64,000 nt of DNA from Ixodes scapularis (lineage: Eukaryota; Arthropoda; Arachnida; Ixodida; Ixodidae), in the NCBI RefSeq assembly GCF_016920785.2, contig NW_024609880.1, positions 61,021,292-61,085,291 of the forward strand, read 5' to 3'. The notes under the pieces were generated by a model. That model was given only the letters and a program-made list of their open reading frames with translations. It did no database searches and was not told the origin of the DNA. Positions 14,601-25,899 of the stretch are shown piece by piece; position 1 is the stretch's first letter; every line of letters begins with the position of its first letter. The position numbers and the translations under genes are program-made.

Positions 14601-15724
14601 CGAAGTAGGAAACGGAGCACGTGAACAGTTATTACTGAAACATAAAAGCGATATCAAAAGTGAAGGCTGTAAGCAAGACATCGTCCAAGCGACGCAATGA
14701 ACGATTAAAGATATCGAGAATACTGGTATTTGAAATGTTTGAAGAAAGAGGGCTCAACATTTGAATTTGTTTTATGAACTCTAGACACAAACCAATGTAT
14801 CTCTGGATATTAAATTTGTCCTAATGAGAGACCTTACGTTAGCATGCTTGAGTCAGCATCGAATCGAAATAGCCTTATTTTAAGACAAGGGTTTTTGTGC
14901 CCTTGAGGAACAGACGGAGCCAACTTAGTGTTAAGGGACCTGATATGCACTCAACAAAATGCCGGAGCAATTATTTTAGCGTAGTGCACTTTATGAATTA
15001 ATCACTGAACAAGAGACCAGATAAGATATGGCCTTAAATGTGTTCGATACTTTCGCTACAGGGACACTGAAGATGACCCTGCACAATATCAGTGTCCCAT
15101 CACAGACAACAATGTAAGAATACAATGTTTTGTGCACCTCGTCCTTATATAAACTTCCTTCTTCAGTAAGAAAGACTGATCCTTTTCATGTTTCAACAAG
15201 AAAAAGAAACACGAACTAATCACTAGTCCACACTTGAAATAAAAGTGTCTGCTAGAGGTGCATTCTAATGTGACAGTGTCGTTTGACACATCTCTCACAT
15301 ACTTAACATCGGTTTGCCCGGTGTGGCTTGTTGTTTTAAGGCAAACGGTTAGGCGGCTTTCTTTGTAAGGGCCGCAGTGAAATACCAACAGTGAACCTTT
15401 CCTGGCAGGCCCACCATCAAAACAGATTTCAATGACACTCCCCTTATTTTGGCAATGATGTAGGAGAATTTGTAATAAAAAAGGTCGAATATCATGAAGT
15501 TAAGCAAGAAAAGAATTACACTGTATACCAAAAAGAGAAGCATAAAAAACAGAATTATAGCATATATATGCCGCTAAAAAAACGTAAAGAATGAAAATAT
15601 GAACGAGTGTTAGTGTTGAGAAAGTTAAACAAACGAAAAGCCGCGTAAACACGAACGGTTTTGAACTGGAATATAAAAACCGTCGGCGTGAGAAGGACAT
15701 AGAACACAAGAGTGCTTCATGTCG
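11620..15724. other. Gene-free stretch
   Basis: No convincing coding sequence is visible. A 113-codon plus frame at 14083-14424 is Lys/Arg-rich and follows a poly-T tract; it has no recognisable domain. A hairpin at 13390-13436 is listed separately. T-rich tracts lie at 14040-14070 and 14489-14508. Confidence 0.45.
13390..13436. repeat. Inverted repeat, 20-bp arms, 7-nt loop
   Basis: Arms 13390-13409 and 13417-13436 pair with two mismatches around the loop gctaaat. It stands alone in a gene-free stretch and is probably a relic of a foldback repeat. Confidence 0.55.
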
Positions 15725-15773
15725 GTTAGTTTCACTTCGTCACTTCCCACAGGCCTTGAGGGCCGGCAAGATG

Positions 15774-15810
<37 letters not shown>

Positions 15811-15948
15811 CGAATATGTGCAGATGAAGGAACCGTACTTAATCCAATGAATCAAAGAATCAAAGTTTCCAGGAACCCGCCGAAAGCCAAAAATTGGCGG
15901 AGCCAGGATTTGAACTCTGGGCCTCCCAATGTCCGGTCGGGTGTGCTA

Positions 15949-15953
<5 letters not shown>
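15725..15953 (-). mobile_element. tRNA-derived SINE remnant, box B intact
   Basis: Read on the minus strand, 15953 downwards gives agtgattagcacacccgac, then a T-arm-like box B (GAGTTCAAATCC, 15906-15917) and a non-tRNA body. The 5' head merges into a TA microsatellite at 15954-16035, so box A is only partly present, and a second TA tract at 15776-15807 interrupts the tail. tRNA-derived SINEs (the Ruka family) are known from ixodid ticks; placement in that family is inference. Confidence 0.6.
15776..15807. repeat. (TA)n microsatellite
   Basis: Uninterrupted alternating TA within the tail of the SINE-like repeat. Confidence 0.95.

Positions 15954-16035
<82 letters not shown>
15954..16035. repeat. 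(TA)n microsatellite with CATA interruptions
   Basis: About 80 bp of alternating TA broken by two 'acata' units. It separates the SINE remnant from the foldback element at 16077. Confidence 0.95.
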
Positions 16036-16076
16036 GGGCATAGTTGCGTAGGGTTGGCCGAAGGCGTGGAGTAGAG

Positions 16077-16242
16077 AAAGTTGAAAATCCCAAGTCAGAG
16101 AAACAAAAACACGGAAGGTTTATTTCAACGTTTCGGCAAGAGTCTTGCCTTCGTCAGGAATCTGACGAAGGCAAGGCTCTTGCCGAAACGTTGAAATAAA
16201 CCTTCCGTGTTTTTGTTTCTCTGACTTGGGATTTTCAACTTT
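16077..16242. mobile_element. Foldback element, 81-bp arms, 4-nt loop
   Basis: The arms 16077-16157 and 16162-16242 are reverse complements with one obvious mismatch (gagtctt versus gagcctt context), joined by gaat. TA repeats lie beyond both sides (15954-16035 and 16244-16263), consistent with insertion at TA. There is no coding capacity. The near identity of the arms suggests recent formation or gene conversion. Confidence 0.8.
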
Positions 16243-16263
16243 GTATATATATATATATATATA

Positions 16264-17852
16264 CGAATCGGGAGTAACGGGATGGGCGGGTAAATACAAA
16301 TTTGAAATCCTCACAAAAATATTGTGATTTTACAAAAGTTTTGTGCCGTAAATATCTTCCTATAAACACAATATGCAGCAAATAAAAAAAATAGTCTATG
16401 CCTTTCTGCAGGTTTTCTAAACATTATCAATCAGAGCACCGAGGCCACGTGAAAAGTCATTTGAGCTAAAAAGAACAGAATGACTTCGATATTTCGGCGA
16501 CTCTCCAGGATGCCAAAAAAATGCCTCCCTGAATATCAATGAGTGACCCTATCGGCGACGAATGCCTTTGAAGCCCTTCAGAACGTACTCAACGGTTCTT
16601 TTTTCTTAAGGCGTAAGCCGGGGTTCAATATGTGGCTGCGTTTCAGGCTCGCTGAAATCGGTAAAAAAAAACTTAGCGTCTTCTCCTCACAAAAAAGAAA
16701 GACTACTAAGGGCTTTCCATTTCTGTCACGTTTCAATGGAGTTCTGCCAAGCAGATTAGATGTCGTAACGTGAAGTGGGATGCAAATATACCACCCAAGA
16801 CGGGTTAAAAGACCACCTTCAAATTTGGATCTTAACATAAAAAAACAACTGGTGCAGTCGTGGTTACCTTGAACTCTAGACAGTCTTGGATACGGTAATT
16901 TGCATAAACATACAGGGCAAACAAGAAGTTTACATGCATATTTATTCTGTAGATACATGTGTCGTCCAGTTTGTTCTGTATTCTTTTCTTCTTGGTAACA
17001 TACCTTAGTTATTTCTCCAAGCGCGACTTTATCGATGGCTGTTAATCGATGCTGGGGGTTTATTTACAAGCCCTAAGTGGTGACATAATATAATAGAGGC
17101 TGTCACTCGTGCTGATGCCGTACTCCAGCCGAAACGCCAAGTACCTTAATTTTAACTATCTGATCGCGGCCCAAACCTGCAGAGTTATATATATTTCGAC
17201 ATATCAGTAGTCCTCCGACGTCCATCATTTAGACATGAGACATCATTTAAACGTAGGCATACTGAATCCGGAGACAAATAAGTAGAGACAGAAACCAAAA
17301 AGACTATACTTTTTTCAGCTGTTTCATTTTTCTATTCTCAAACGAAAGCCTTTGGGGTTACGTGTTTAGACTGCTAACATTATCTACTTTGCTTGTGACC
17401 GTGTGACGCCAATGGTAAATGCGTTTGGTTTCCTAAATAGTGGAATATCACTGTTACATATTACACTAGATGGACTGTTACATTTTACACCAGATGGGTT
17501 TTCTTGTTTCATACAATCAGAACAACTTAGACGGCACTCGGCATCACGTTTCGTAAAATGTCCTGAGCCTTTACCAAAAATGATCCTCAAGCCCAACCAA
17601 AATTGCTGGCAGAGCTCGTTCTTTCGGACCCGTCTGAACCCGTAAAATATTGAGTTCTGTTTACGCTTTTCTACAATGACCACTTTCATTGCCCCCTGTT
17701 GTTGCATCGTTTTTGGCACTTCAAGCGGGTTTTAGATAAACGCGCGGTTGAACCATTTCTCAACAAATAAAGGCTGATGTAAACATTTGCGCTTGAGTGT
17801 GATCAACTGTGTTAGGACCAATCATAACCGCTGACGACGAGTGAAAGCACTA
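16264..17852. other. Gene-free stretch
   Basis: Overlapping chance frames on both strands occupy 16543-16958 and 17384-17719; none shows a domain, splice-bounded exon pattern or codon bias. Nothing else is recognised. Confidence 0.45.
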
Positions 17853-18164
17853 CACTCTAAGAAATGCTTGAGAGTCTACTTACCCGGAAAACACTCAAAG
17901 AGCCAACCTCTGCGATCTACGAAATCAGCACAGTGAATAATGAAGCGGAAGATCTGTCTAGACGTCAAAATTAAGTCTGCGCTGTGGCATTACGCAATGC
18001 AAGCGTGACACTTTGCGTTGCGTAATGCCACAGCGCAGACTTCATTTTTAGGTCTAAGCGGATGTTCCGGCTTATTGTTCGCTCAGCTGATTTCATAGAT
18101 AGCAAATACTGACTCTTTAGTGTTTTGCGGGTAAGTGGACGCGCAGGCATTTCTTAGGGAGTGG
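17853..18164. mobile_element. Foldback MITE, Tc1/mariner-type, flanked by TA
   Basis: The 312-bp element has arms of roughly 150 bp. The left end CACTCTAAGAAATG matches the reverse complement of the right end (CATTTCTTAGGGAGTGG). TA dinucleotides lie directly outside at 17851-17852 and 18165-18166, the target duplication of Tc1/mariner elements. The centre holds an almost perfect stem (17987-18002 with 18013-18029). No protein is encoded. Confidence 0.75.
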
Positions 18165-18414
18165 TACTCGGCGCCACCTATCGGGTAGCGCTTCAACACT
18201 TTCCAGCTGACTAAAGGATTCGCTGTGCTCGCGAGATCAAATTGGCGCCCTATTTATGAGAGGTGGTTGCTTAGATGATTCTCGAAATTATTTCAAGCAC
18301 AAGGTGAAAGAACGATGCATAAAATATAGATTTTAAATGCGATAGCAATATTAAGCTACTACTCAAGACTTTCAGCTATGTGGGTATCATATTTTATGGC
18401 CGTGTTTTCGGGTT

Positions 18415-18645
18415 CCCCGAAAAATTTAGCGGAAAAATTTACGTCATGCGACCTACGCCTCAATTCAGGATTCGTGTTAAATTTAGCAGGAAAATTGACG
18501 TCACACGACCAATGCACCAATTCAGTTTCCCCGCTAAATTTAGGGGAAACTTTATGTCATGTGGCCTATGCACCAATAAATATTCCCGCTGGATTTAGCA
18601 GAAAATTTACGTCGCGCGACCTATGCACCAATTCAGTTCCCCCGA
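18415..18645 (+). repeat. Minisatellite, about 60-bp unit, palindromic core
   Basis: About four diverged copies of a unit with the order gaaaatttacgtca, then cgacctatgcaccaattcag, then ccccgctaaatttagcgg. The same unit in the same orientation forms the array at 62336-62632, about 44 kb away. The core CCGCTAAATTTAGCGG is a perfect palindrome in the better-preserved copies. Confidence 0.75.
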
Positions 18646-18896
18646 ACCTGCCTGTGTGTGCAATGATAAATGTTATCGCATTCATAAATAATCACCCCTG
18701 TGTTGTTCTTCTTTTAGTTTATTTTAAGGGCATTGCTGGAACACGTATTCTTTTCTCTAAATTTTTCGGCGAAAAAAAAGGAAAACATTTCATTTACGGC
18801 GTTAGACGGAATATAGGTGGAGGTCACTGCCCATTCTAAGCCCCACCCACAGATCACTGCCCTTGTGAAAAATACACCAGGCCGAGGGCTGTTGTG

Positions 18897-19066
18897 ACTT
18901 GATGTGACACCAGACCTTTTCACAGATGTGATTTCAAACATTTTCACACCAGCAATCTGTTGTTCTGGTGTGACACCAGAAATCTGGTGTGCTGGTGTGA
19001 CACCAACAATCTGGTGTTCTGGTGTGACACCAGCAACCTGGTGTTCTGGTGTTATTTTAGGTTTTG
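18897..19066. repeat. Palindromic CTGGTGT-ACACCAG repeat array, part 1
   Basis: Several copies of a motif with arms TCTGGTGT and ACACCAGA around a single G (for example 18964-18980), spaced about 33 bp apart. The same motif type resumes at 20005-20235, on the other side of the BEL/Pao fragment. A single array split by the insertion is a plausible reading. Confidence 0.75.
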
Positions 19067-19189
19067 TTGGCCGGAGCACCTGTTGACTAGCTGTTGGTTT
19101 AGTCACAAAAAATGTGCAATGATAAGTTTGACAATAATGCATCAATCATATTTACTTTATTTAATAAAGCGAAAAAGCACTACAATAAA

Positions 19190-19567
19190 GCTTCGGAAGT
19201 TTTACCGTTGTAAGGAGTTGGTCGTGATCAACTGGAGCTTGTTCAGAGCCACTGCCCTGCGTCGAAGAACTGGACGCTTTGTCGTTCCAAAATTCTTGGC
19301 CTTTCAGCTGGCGGTTGACTCGTGTCTTAGGCTGATCTGTTCCGCATACCCCTCCGCGCCAGTTATCTCCTCTTCTAAAATATCATATTTGACAGATGGC
19401 TCGATTACCTTGTCCAGCTCTTTCAGGGAAGCCTCTTTAAGTAGAAGAATATCAAGTCTTTCTTCGAGCTCACCAATGTCGGTTGGATCCATAGCCAGCA
19501 TAACGCCGGCTCGTAGGGTAGTCCTCTTTCGCATTAGGCGGTCGACGCCCTCCTGGCTTGTAGTCAT
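19190..19567 (-). pseudogene. BEL/Pao retrotransposon gag N-terminus, broken
   Basis: The minus-strand frame 19567-19304 starts just inside a primer-binding site and reads MTTSQEGVDRLMRKRTTLRA, followed by LEERLDILLLKEASLKELDK and a charged ELEEEI-type segment. This pattern is the N-terminal gag region of BEL/Pao elements (family knowledge). The frame stops at 19304, but in another frame it continues to VKLPKL near 19190, the sequence that in BEL/Pao gag leads into the retrotransposon capsid-like region, so a frameshift has broken it. No protease, reverse transcriptase or integrase follows: only the 5' end of the element remains. Confidence 0.7.
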
Positions 19568-19581
19568 GCTCTGGCCGTTAG

Positions 19582-19600
19582 TTTCGGGATTTCAGCACCA
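19582..19600 (-). other. Primer-binding site of BEL/Pao element
   Basis: On the minus strand TGGTGCTGAAATCCCGAAA closely resembles the TGGTGCCGAAACCCGGGA primer-binding site usual for BEL/Pao elements. It lies five bases after the LTR end and just before the gag start, in the expected order. Confidence 0.7.
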
Positions 19601-19605
19601 AAAAC

Positions 19606-19936
19606 TGCAATCATTACTAGCTTTTCTAGTTGTTTTGCTACCCAGACCATGTCTAAATATCTTTAGCTCGTCGGAAGTCAGGAAAGCGCACCAACACACA
19701 TCTTCTCAGCTTCGACTCACAGAGCAGATTTTATTTACTCAAACTTCAGCAAGAATACTGGTGGAAAGGGAGAGGGAAACCCCCGAGGAGGCGAGCACCC
19801 GAAGACTCAAGGCCGCCCAGGAAAGTGCTGGGGACGAGGAGGACACTTCTTAAGCACAAAGGAGTCCGCCACGGGGTCTCTGGCAACCGCTAAGACGGGA
19901 GAAAACGAGGCGCCACGTCGGGGCAGGGGCATCACA
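19606..19936 (-). mobile_element. BEL/Pao 5' LTR (331 bp)
   Basis: Read on the minus strand the segment begins TGTGATGCCC, contains an AATAAA polyadenylation signal in its second half and ends TTGCA, giving TG...CA termini next to the primer-binding site. The partner 3' LTR is not seen in the window. The outer boundary is set by the TG dinucleotide only. Confidence 0.6.
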
Positions 19937-20004
19937 GAAACTAATTAAAAACAAGCTCGCGGACGGGGGAAAATTCAACAGAAATACAGCACTTGTGTCC
20001 CATC

Positions 20005-20235
20005 AGACTGTATGGTGTGCACATCAGGCCACCTGGTGGGCACATGAATCCGTGTGGTGTGACACCAGACTCTCTTGGTGTGCACACCAGGCTGTTGTGC
20101 AGGAACACCAGCATTTCTGCTGGGCACACCAGGCTGATGTGCTCGACACACCATCATTGCTAATGGGCACACCAGATTTTCTGGTGTCACACCAGGATTC
20201 TCTGGTGTTTCACAAGGATTGCCTGGTGTATTTTT
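20005..20235. repeat. Palindromic CTGGTGT-ACACCAG repeat array, part 2
   Basis: Contains many copies of ACACCAG and CTGGTGT in head-to-head pairs, including ggtgtgcacacc and ggtgtgacacc. Spacing is 20-35 bp and copies are diverged. It gives long chance frames on both strands that are not genes. Confidence 0.75.
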
Positions 20236-20538
20236 CTTTAGGGTGTCACCGTCCATTACCACCGGATTGGCTTGGCTGCGGCCGAACGTGCTCGGGAGCC
20301 TATTGTCCCCTAGTGTCACCCTTTCGCGACATTCGGTGCGTCTAGTCTGTAGTAGGACACCACCTGCTAGTCGTGCGAGCACACGGGACTCTTTCCGGAG
20401 GTGCGATGGGGACAGCGGGGCTTAAGCCGCCGGCGGAGTTTCCGAAGCGGCGTGTACGGGGGCGCCAGGATAGAGTTCCTCGATATGCTCCCCTGAAAGG
20501 GGATGAGGGTTGCGCATCGATTTTCTCCCGCCGCCACG

Positions 20539-20792
20539 CTGCTATTCGCCGAGATTGATTACGTGAGGAGCAAAGCATACTGCGCCGTGCAGGAAAGCAA
20601 CTGCTACGACCGCTCCGCCGACATTGCACGCGCCCCAGCATGTGTTCCCCAATGCTTCCGCCTCCATCTCCTTCTGTTCTCTCTTACACGCGCGGCGGAG
20701 CGCGCGGAGATGCTATTCACCGAATTCAGTCACGTGACGAGCAAATTATCCAGGGCCGTGGAGGAAAGCCGCCACTACAGCCACCCGCCGAG
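20539..20792 (+). repeat. Diverged direct duplication, GC-rich
   Basis: A segment at about 20540-20622 (gctattcgccgag ... acgtgaggagcaaa ... gtgcaggaaagc) recurs at about 20711-20791 (gctattcaccgaa ... acgtgacgagcaaa ... gtggaggaaagc), 171 bp downstream. The region is CpG-rich. I see no conserved frame. Confidence 0.6.
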
Positions 20793-20799
20793 GATAAAT

Positions 20800-23439
20800 G
20801 CGCAACTCTGCTAGCGTATGTATCTACATACAGAAACTCTAGGACATTTGAGTTTAAATTTTTAATGAGCCAGCCAGTAAGTATAAATATGCATTCTCTA
20901 CTAAGCGTCGCAAACAGGGGGCCGGGTAAGGGTACGGTGGGTTAATACGCGCCCCAGTGATACACCTGCCGTGCCCCACTGCGCCCCCGAAAAGGGCGAC
21001 CCCGAGCAGACGCGCAGCAGCCTCGCCATCATCTGCTATTCCACCGCCGTCTATCGTCGTCTGCAATGCCCGGGACACTGACATCAAATCTGCGCGTCGG
21101 CGTCCGTTTTCTCCTTTGTCTGTCTGCTCTTCCACCGCCGTCTAAAAATTTTTCCAACGCTCGCAAGACGCGACCATGAAAGTGTCGTTATGGCATTTCA
21201 TCATGCTCGATGAGGGTCTGTTAGCGTACGTCGACATGCGATAAAAATTAACCGTGAGGACAAAAAAATCAAGAATATAAATAAGTAGTATATCCAGCTT
21301 TCCTGTTTTTGTTACTTTTCGCATGACATCCACGAGTAAGGTGGGGGTGAGTCAAGACGACAACTAAAACCCAACGTAAAATATTCGCTTTAGCAGGGTA
21401 GGTACACTGCAAGACTTGAAAGCTACTTTCTTTTCGAAGCTAAATGACGGGAACAAACCTGACCAAGATTGGTGCGAGCCGAACGCCCGATGGCCTCCAG
21501 CAAAATGACTCGCAAATTCTTACGTCTGTATGGGTATCTTCCAGGTATTGAAACCATGGTTGCAATCATGACGTTTTCACATTTCCCAGAGTAGCGGGGC
21601 CGCTTTTACGGGAACCCTCATCTTTATTCAGCATCAGCACGCGCAAAGCAACGAATTAAGCAACACAGTTGACGTGGAACGTTAGGCTTAGGACAGTTCG
21701 CCACGAAAACAAGCACCCTCAGAGCTCTTCCGAAGGCGCGTACTTGCGACAGTTCTTTGTTGCAAACTAGGTCGGTTGAGGATGTATTCCTCTAAACGCC
21801 TCGGTGAAGGCAAAACGACTCGCACTCATAAAAATAGACGAACTCAACGAGCACTTCTCGTTGAGCAATCCGCAGACGCCGGCAATCATGTTCGATGTCG
21901 TTTATCATCAGTGCTGAAAATTCAATCTTGGGATACTTTTTGAAACAATAATTACTCTATATAGTTATTTTGTTTCTTAAACATAAAGTCATGCCTATTA
22001 AAATATTATTACTGCACGGAGACACAGGTTTACAAACAACATTTCACACGTCAATCATTTAATAACACGTGAATCATCTAATCAACCAATGACAGTCGAG
22101 AGAATGTACTTAGTTATCTAAGCACCGGGCTGATCCTAGAGCAGGGCTACTCCACCCAAATTGCCTCTAACGGCGCAAATATTGCAAAAAGATAAATGTT
22201 TTTAGGAAACATTTGCAATAAAAAGAGATAGATGCCCCCCCACCGTCGAAGCCTTTACTATTTTTTTTTAGAAAGATAGCGCGGGGCTTATTATGTTTAC
22301 ATATCTTGCTTCGCGATTTGTTCTGCCTTCTTATCGCATAATACGATAATTTAATTGACTGGGGCGCGAACATAAGATTCTCAAAGCTCAACACACCCTA
22401 CGTTTCTTAAACTGTCGGTGATTGTAGCGCGTTCTCTCGTTGTAAGAGGAGACAAGCGCTTCCGAAGCGGTCTCTGGCACTTCAAGGAACTCTGCAACAA
22501 TTTCAGTGCTTTGCTTAAGTAATTTGAGAGATGGTGTCTCGACCTTTCTGAAGTACAGAACGAAAAACCGCTTTTTCCGGCACGTCCTAGTATTTATTTT
22601 AAAAATTGGAAAAGATTGAGTTTTTCGGCACCTCCGAACTCCTTCACCATCTTCCGAGCCACGAGCGCTGTGACGTGAAAGTGGGACTCGCGGAGTTCCG
22701 GTAAATCTCTCTCTCTAGAGCCAACAGTGAGCAGAAAGAATTCATCCGCTCGTGACCACGTGACCACCTGCTTCCGCAGCGCGATCAACATGGCGAAAGG
22801 AGGAAAGTCTCGTCCGGGTTCGGCCATCCCCGTCTGGCTCTGCTCCCGTTTCCCTCCGGTTTCTGGCGGCTGTTCGTGGTAGCAAAAAGAGCTGACGGTT
22901 TTTTGACCTCGGATAGATGGTGCCACTAATATCCCGCACAATAAAAGCTTTATCGATGATACAACGTTTTTGACGCATTTATAATTATGTTGGAACGACA
23001 AGATTTTAAAAAAAAATTGCATTTTGTCGAGCAGGTATTTGCACAACATCCTATCGTTTTACAAGTCCCCAATTAACGTCAAGCCGCGTGGATCTCATGT
23101 CCGCCGCTCGCGGCTGCAGGGCGGGAAGTATTATAATTTTGGCCTCGTGATTACGCGGCGGAATCGCAACATTTCGAAGGACGGAGACATGTTTTCTGTC
23201 CTTTGTGACAACATAAACAATGTCAAAAGCAGAAGATGCAAATTCTTTCAACGTTACAATCGTTGCACAGCTTTTTTAATGGTAAGAGTGACAACTATTC
23301 TTAAAGCTGCTGTCCTGTCTAATGTTGTTGTTTTCTTCTTGAGCGCGCACCACGCAAAAGAAGAACTGACCGCGCACGCAGAGAGACAGAGATCATATAC
23401 AAATCTCGAGGTACACCTAAGCATTTCTTATGAGTTGTG
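20800..23439. other. Gene-free stretch with CpG-rich patches
   Basis: No gene is recognised. Around 22620-22900 the sequence is GC-rich and contains a short plus frame starting at 22790 (MAKGGKSRPGSAIPVW) that stops after about 30 codons, with larger minus-strand frames over it. None shows a domain. A 9-bp-stem hairpin lies at 21843-21865. Confidence 0.4.
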
Positions 23440-23662
23440 AATGCGAAAGCATGCAAGCCGCTCGTCCGCTCCCTTTGTCGTCTGCTGCGTACTAGCGCGC
23501 GCGCGCTTCTGGATCTCGGAGGCCATGGCGCAGCGGCCAATGGGAGCCCCGTCGACGCGCGCCAGCCAATGGAACGGAAGGCGCGCGGAAACTATCTGCC
23601 GTTTTTGCGCTTCCAACTGATGACGTCAGCTCGCTCCATGAGACAGTTAATGCTTTCGCATT
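23440..23662. mobile_element. MITE-like element with AATGCGAAAGCAT termini
   Basis: The 13-bp left end AATGCGAAAGCAT (23440-23452) is repeated in inverse orientation at the right end (23650-23662). The terminus is itself a small hairpin (ATGC-gaaa-GCAT). The inner sequence next to the right end (gctccatgagacagttaatg) is found again, inverted, at 61572-61603. Confidence 0.65.
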
Positions 23663-24396
23663 AATAAATCTCGTTTTCTCTAAGGAAAGATTCCTTCAGG
23701 CCTGCTGGATCATTCGTCTCATGCGGGCCTGAAGAACACAGCTTCAGCGCCGCTAAGTGTTGTGGCTTCACGACTTTTACTTTCAAACCCTGCTCCTTAG
23801 CGAACGCACCTTAGTATTACGAACGAGAAAGGCCCCGCGTATGTCCGTAAGGCTAGCAAATACAATCACGAGTAGGGAAGAGTTTGTATCGAAATGGTTT
23901 CAATTATAGTGAAACCTCCTTCCAAAGCCATCACACTGGGTGAGTCTAACTTTAAGCCTGGCCGTTGAGAGACAAGCGCAGGAATAACGGTTACCGCGAA
24001 TACATAGCGGTGGGCCGATTCAAGGCTGTTGGGCCATCCGAACAAAGCCCCCTTCGGGCACTTAAATGATGGGGCCGAGGATCTTCGCAGTAGGTGCTTG
24101 TCATACTGCCTAGTAAATACAATGTTTTAGTAAACAATGTTAACCCTGACCCACTCGTCTGTCCACATGAGCTCCCGTGGCCCCTGGAATTATTTCTCAG
24201 CTGGCGTATCTGAGCAATAAGCTTTCTCTATAAAGAGATCTCTAGCTGACGTGTAGTTTCCGTCTTCCGAAGCTGTTTGCGACGAAGAGGGGCAACCGCG
24301 TCATCTATAGTATAAAAATAAATCCGAAGAATAAACTATAGTTATTTCTTTTTGAGCATTGCGAAAATGACTTCCCCGTTGTCTCTGCTGCAGCAA

Positions 24397-24401
<5 letters not shown>

Positions 24402-24487
<86 letters not shown>
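24402..24487. repeat. (AT)n microsatellite, 86 bp
   Basis: Uninterrupted alternating AT. Confidence 0.97.
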
Positions 24488-24491
<4 letters not shown>

Positions 24492-25353
24492 TTGTTCGAG
24501 GGTTTAGTGCACCCTGATTTCTTACTTTATATCACGTCAAGGCAAGGATTCAGGCCATATTACCAATGAAACGAATAAATTAACCAATCTCCATGTTTAA
24601 ATACAAATGAGCTCTCAACTCTAGTGATGCATTCCACTATCTCTTTAACCTCAGCGGCCTCCGATTGTCAGAATTTAGGAACAATTTCGAAAACAGAAAC
24701 GCTCCGAGACAAAAAGCGAAGTAAACAGAAGCAACCGCGTCATTAAACCACTTTCGTAATGGCTGGCGACGGAGCCGGGTTTTAAAGCGGAACCAAACTT
24801 CGAAGGCCCTGAATACAGGCTCTGAGAAACAGTGCACCTCAAAGATCTATTTGGCTTTTCATTTTTATATTTGTCTTACAACAACGTATCTGCACATGAC
24901 CCCCTTTTCGCGTTTTTTTTTTTTTTTTTCTATTTTTCAGAGAAGTCGCGTCATGGGAATTAAAAAATAAAAAAATAATAATACAGCAGCATGAACAAAG
25001 GGTTGCGAGATGTAGAAAACCCAGAAAGAGTAAAATGTTGTTTTATTTTTTTCTTTTGTAAAAGGGGGGTCTGCATAAACAACAAATACAATAAAACAAG
25101 CAAGCGACGCTTACAAATAAGAACGGCTTTAATCAGTTAACCCTACAAGTCTTGGGAAAGACATCGTGATTATGTGTTTCCAGACACTTTCTCTATTCAG
25201 CTTGTCAAAGTGCACATTTCGCAAACGACAGCACAGGTACCACCCCTGCCGAAGTATGTTTCGAAAGCGTGACGCAGGAAAGTAACCTTAACCTTCCCTC
25301 GCATTGCAGACGATAAACTCCACGGTCACTTGAGCCCAACATTCACGCAATGT

Positions 25354-25869
25354 TCAACCGACCGACTTGATACACTCCTCGCTGCTTGTAAACCGAAAAG
25401 GCCTTGTGACCTCGGTAGCGGTTGGCCGCTCGCAAAAAGGGACCCCACTGACAGGAAAAACACTTCCGAGACCACGAAACTGCCGGTGAACCTGCAAAGC
25501 ATCTGCTCCGACAGTCGATTCCCTCCTTAAAGCCGGTTTCGCTTCGGGGCGGCCGCGAACCCCCGACGCGCCGCGGCCCGGTGGGACCGGCGTCTCTCTG
25601 GCAGGCAGCGGTGGCGTCGTCTGCTCCGGCGATCTTCGTCCGGATGCTTCGATGGAGGAGGAACGTCCTTTACCTTTCCCTGGCGGTCGATGACCTTGGC
25701 GGCTCCTGGAGCGGAAGACCGGATGGGCCGATCTTTTCGGGGCGGGGGTCCCTGACATAGCGTGGACGCCCCCCGAAAAGGGTCCGCCAGAAGCCCGCAG
25801 GTCCTCAGCTCGGCTGCGTCTGAAGGTGAGTCCCCCTCGGCGTGCGCAATAGCACCTCCCGAGCCTCAC
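25354..25869 (-). other. GC-rich open frame of unknown nature
   Basis: The longest frame in the first 27 kb outside repeats is 171 codons on the minus strand, within a strongly GC-rich island (25530-25920) set in AT-rich sequence. The product is Arg/Pro/Ser-rich with an SRSRQGHRPPGKGKGRSS stretch. Low-complexity basic segments like this occur in LINE ORF1 and gag proteins, so a decayed retroelement fragment is possible. Absence of stops may simply follow from GC content. I do not call it a gene. Confidence 0.25.
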
Positions 25870-25899
25870 CCCCAGGAGGGTCCGTCGTCCGGACCCGGG

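Noticed and set aside
15847..16074. Frames rich in Ile-Tyr over TA repeats
   Set aside because: Translation of TA microsatellites.
18960..19853. 297-codon plus frame
   Set aside because: It runs over the palindromic array and antisense through the BEL/Pao gag and LTR; the cysteine-tryptophan repeats come from the ctggtgt motif.
18415..20235. Regularly spaced palindromic repeats considered as a CRISPR-like array
   Set aside because: Units are diverged, spacing is irregular, there are no cas genes and the context is eukaryotic.
22594..23049. 151-codon minus frame and overlapping frames
   Set aside because: GC-rich patch with several overlapping open frames, no domain and no exon-like boundaries.
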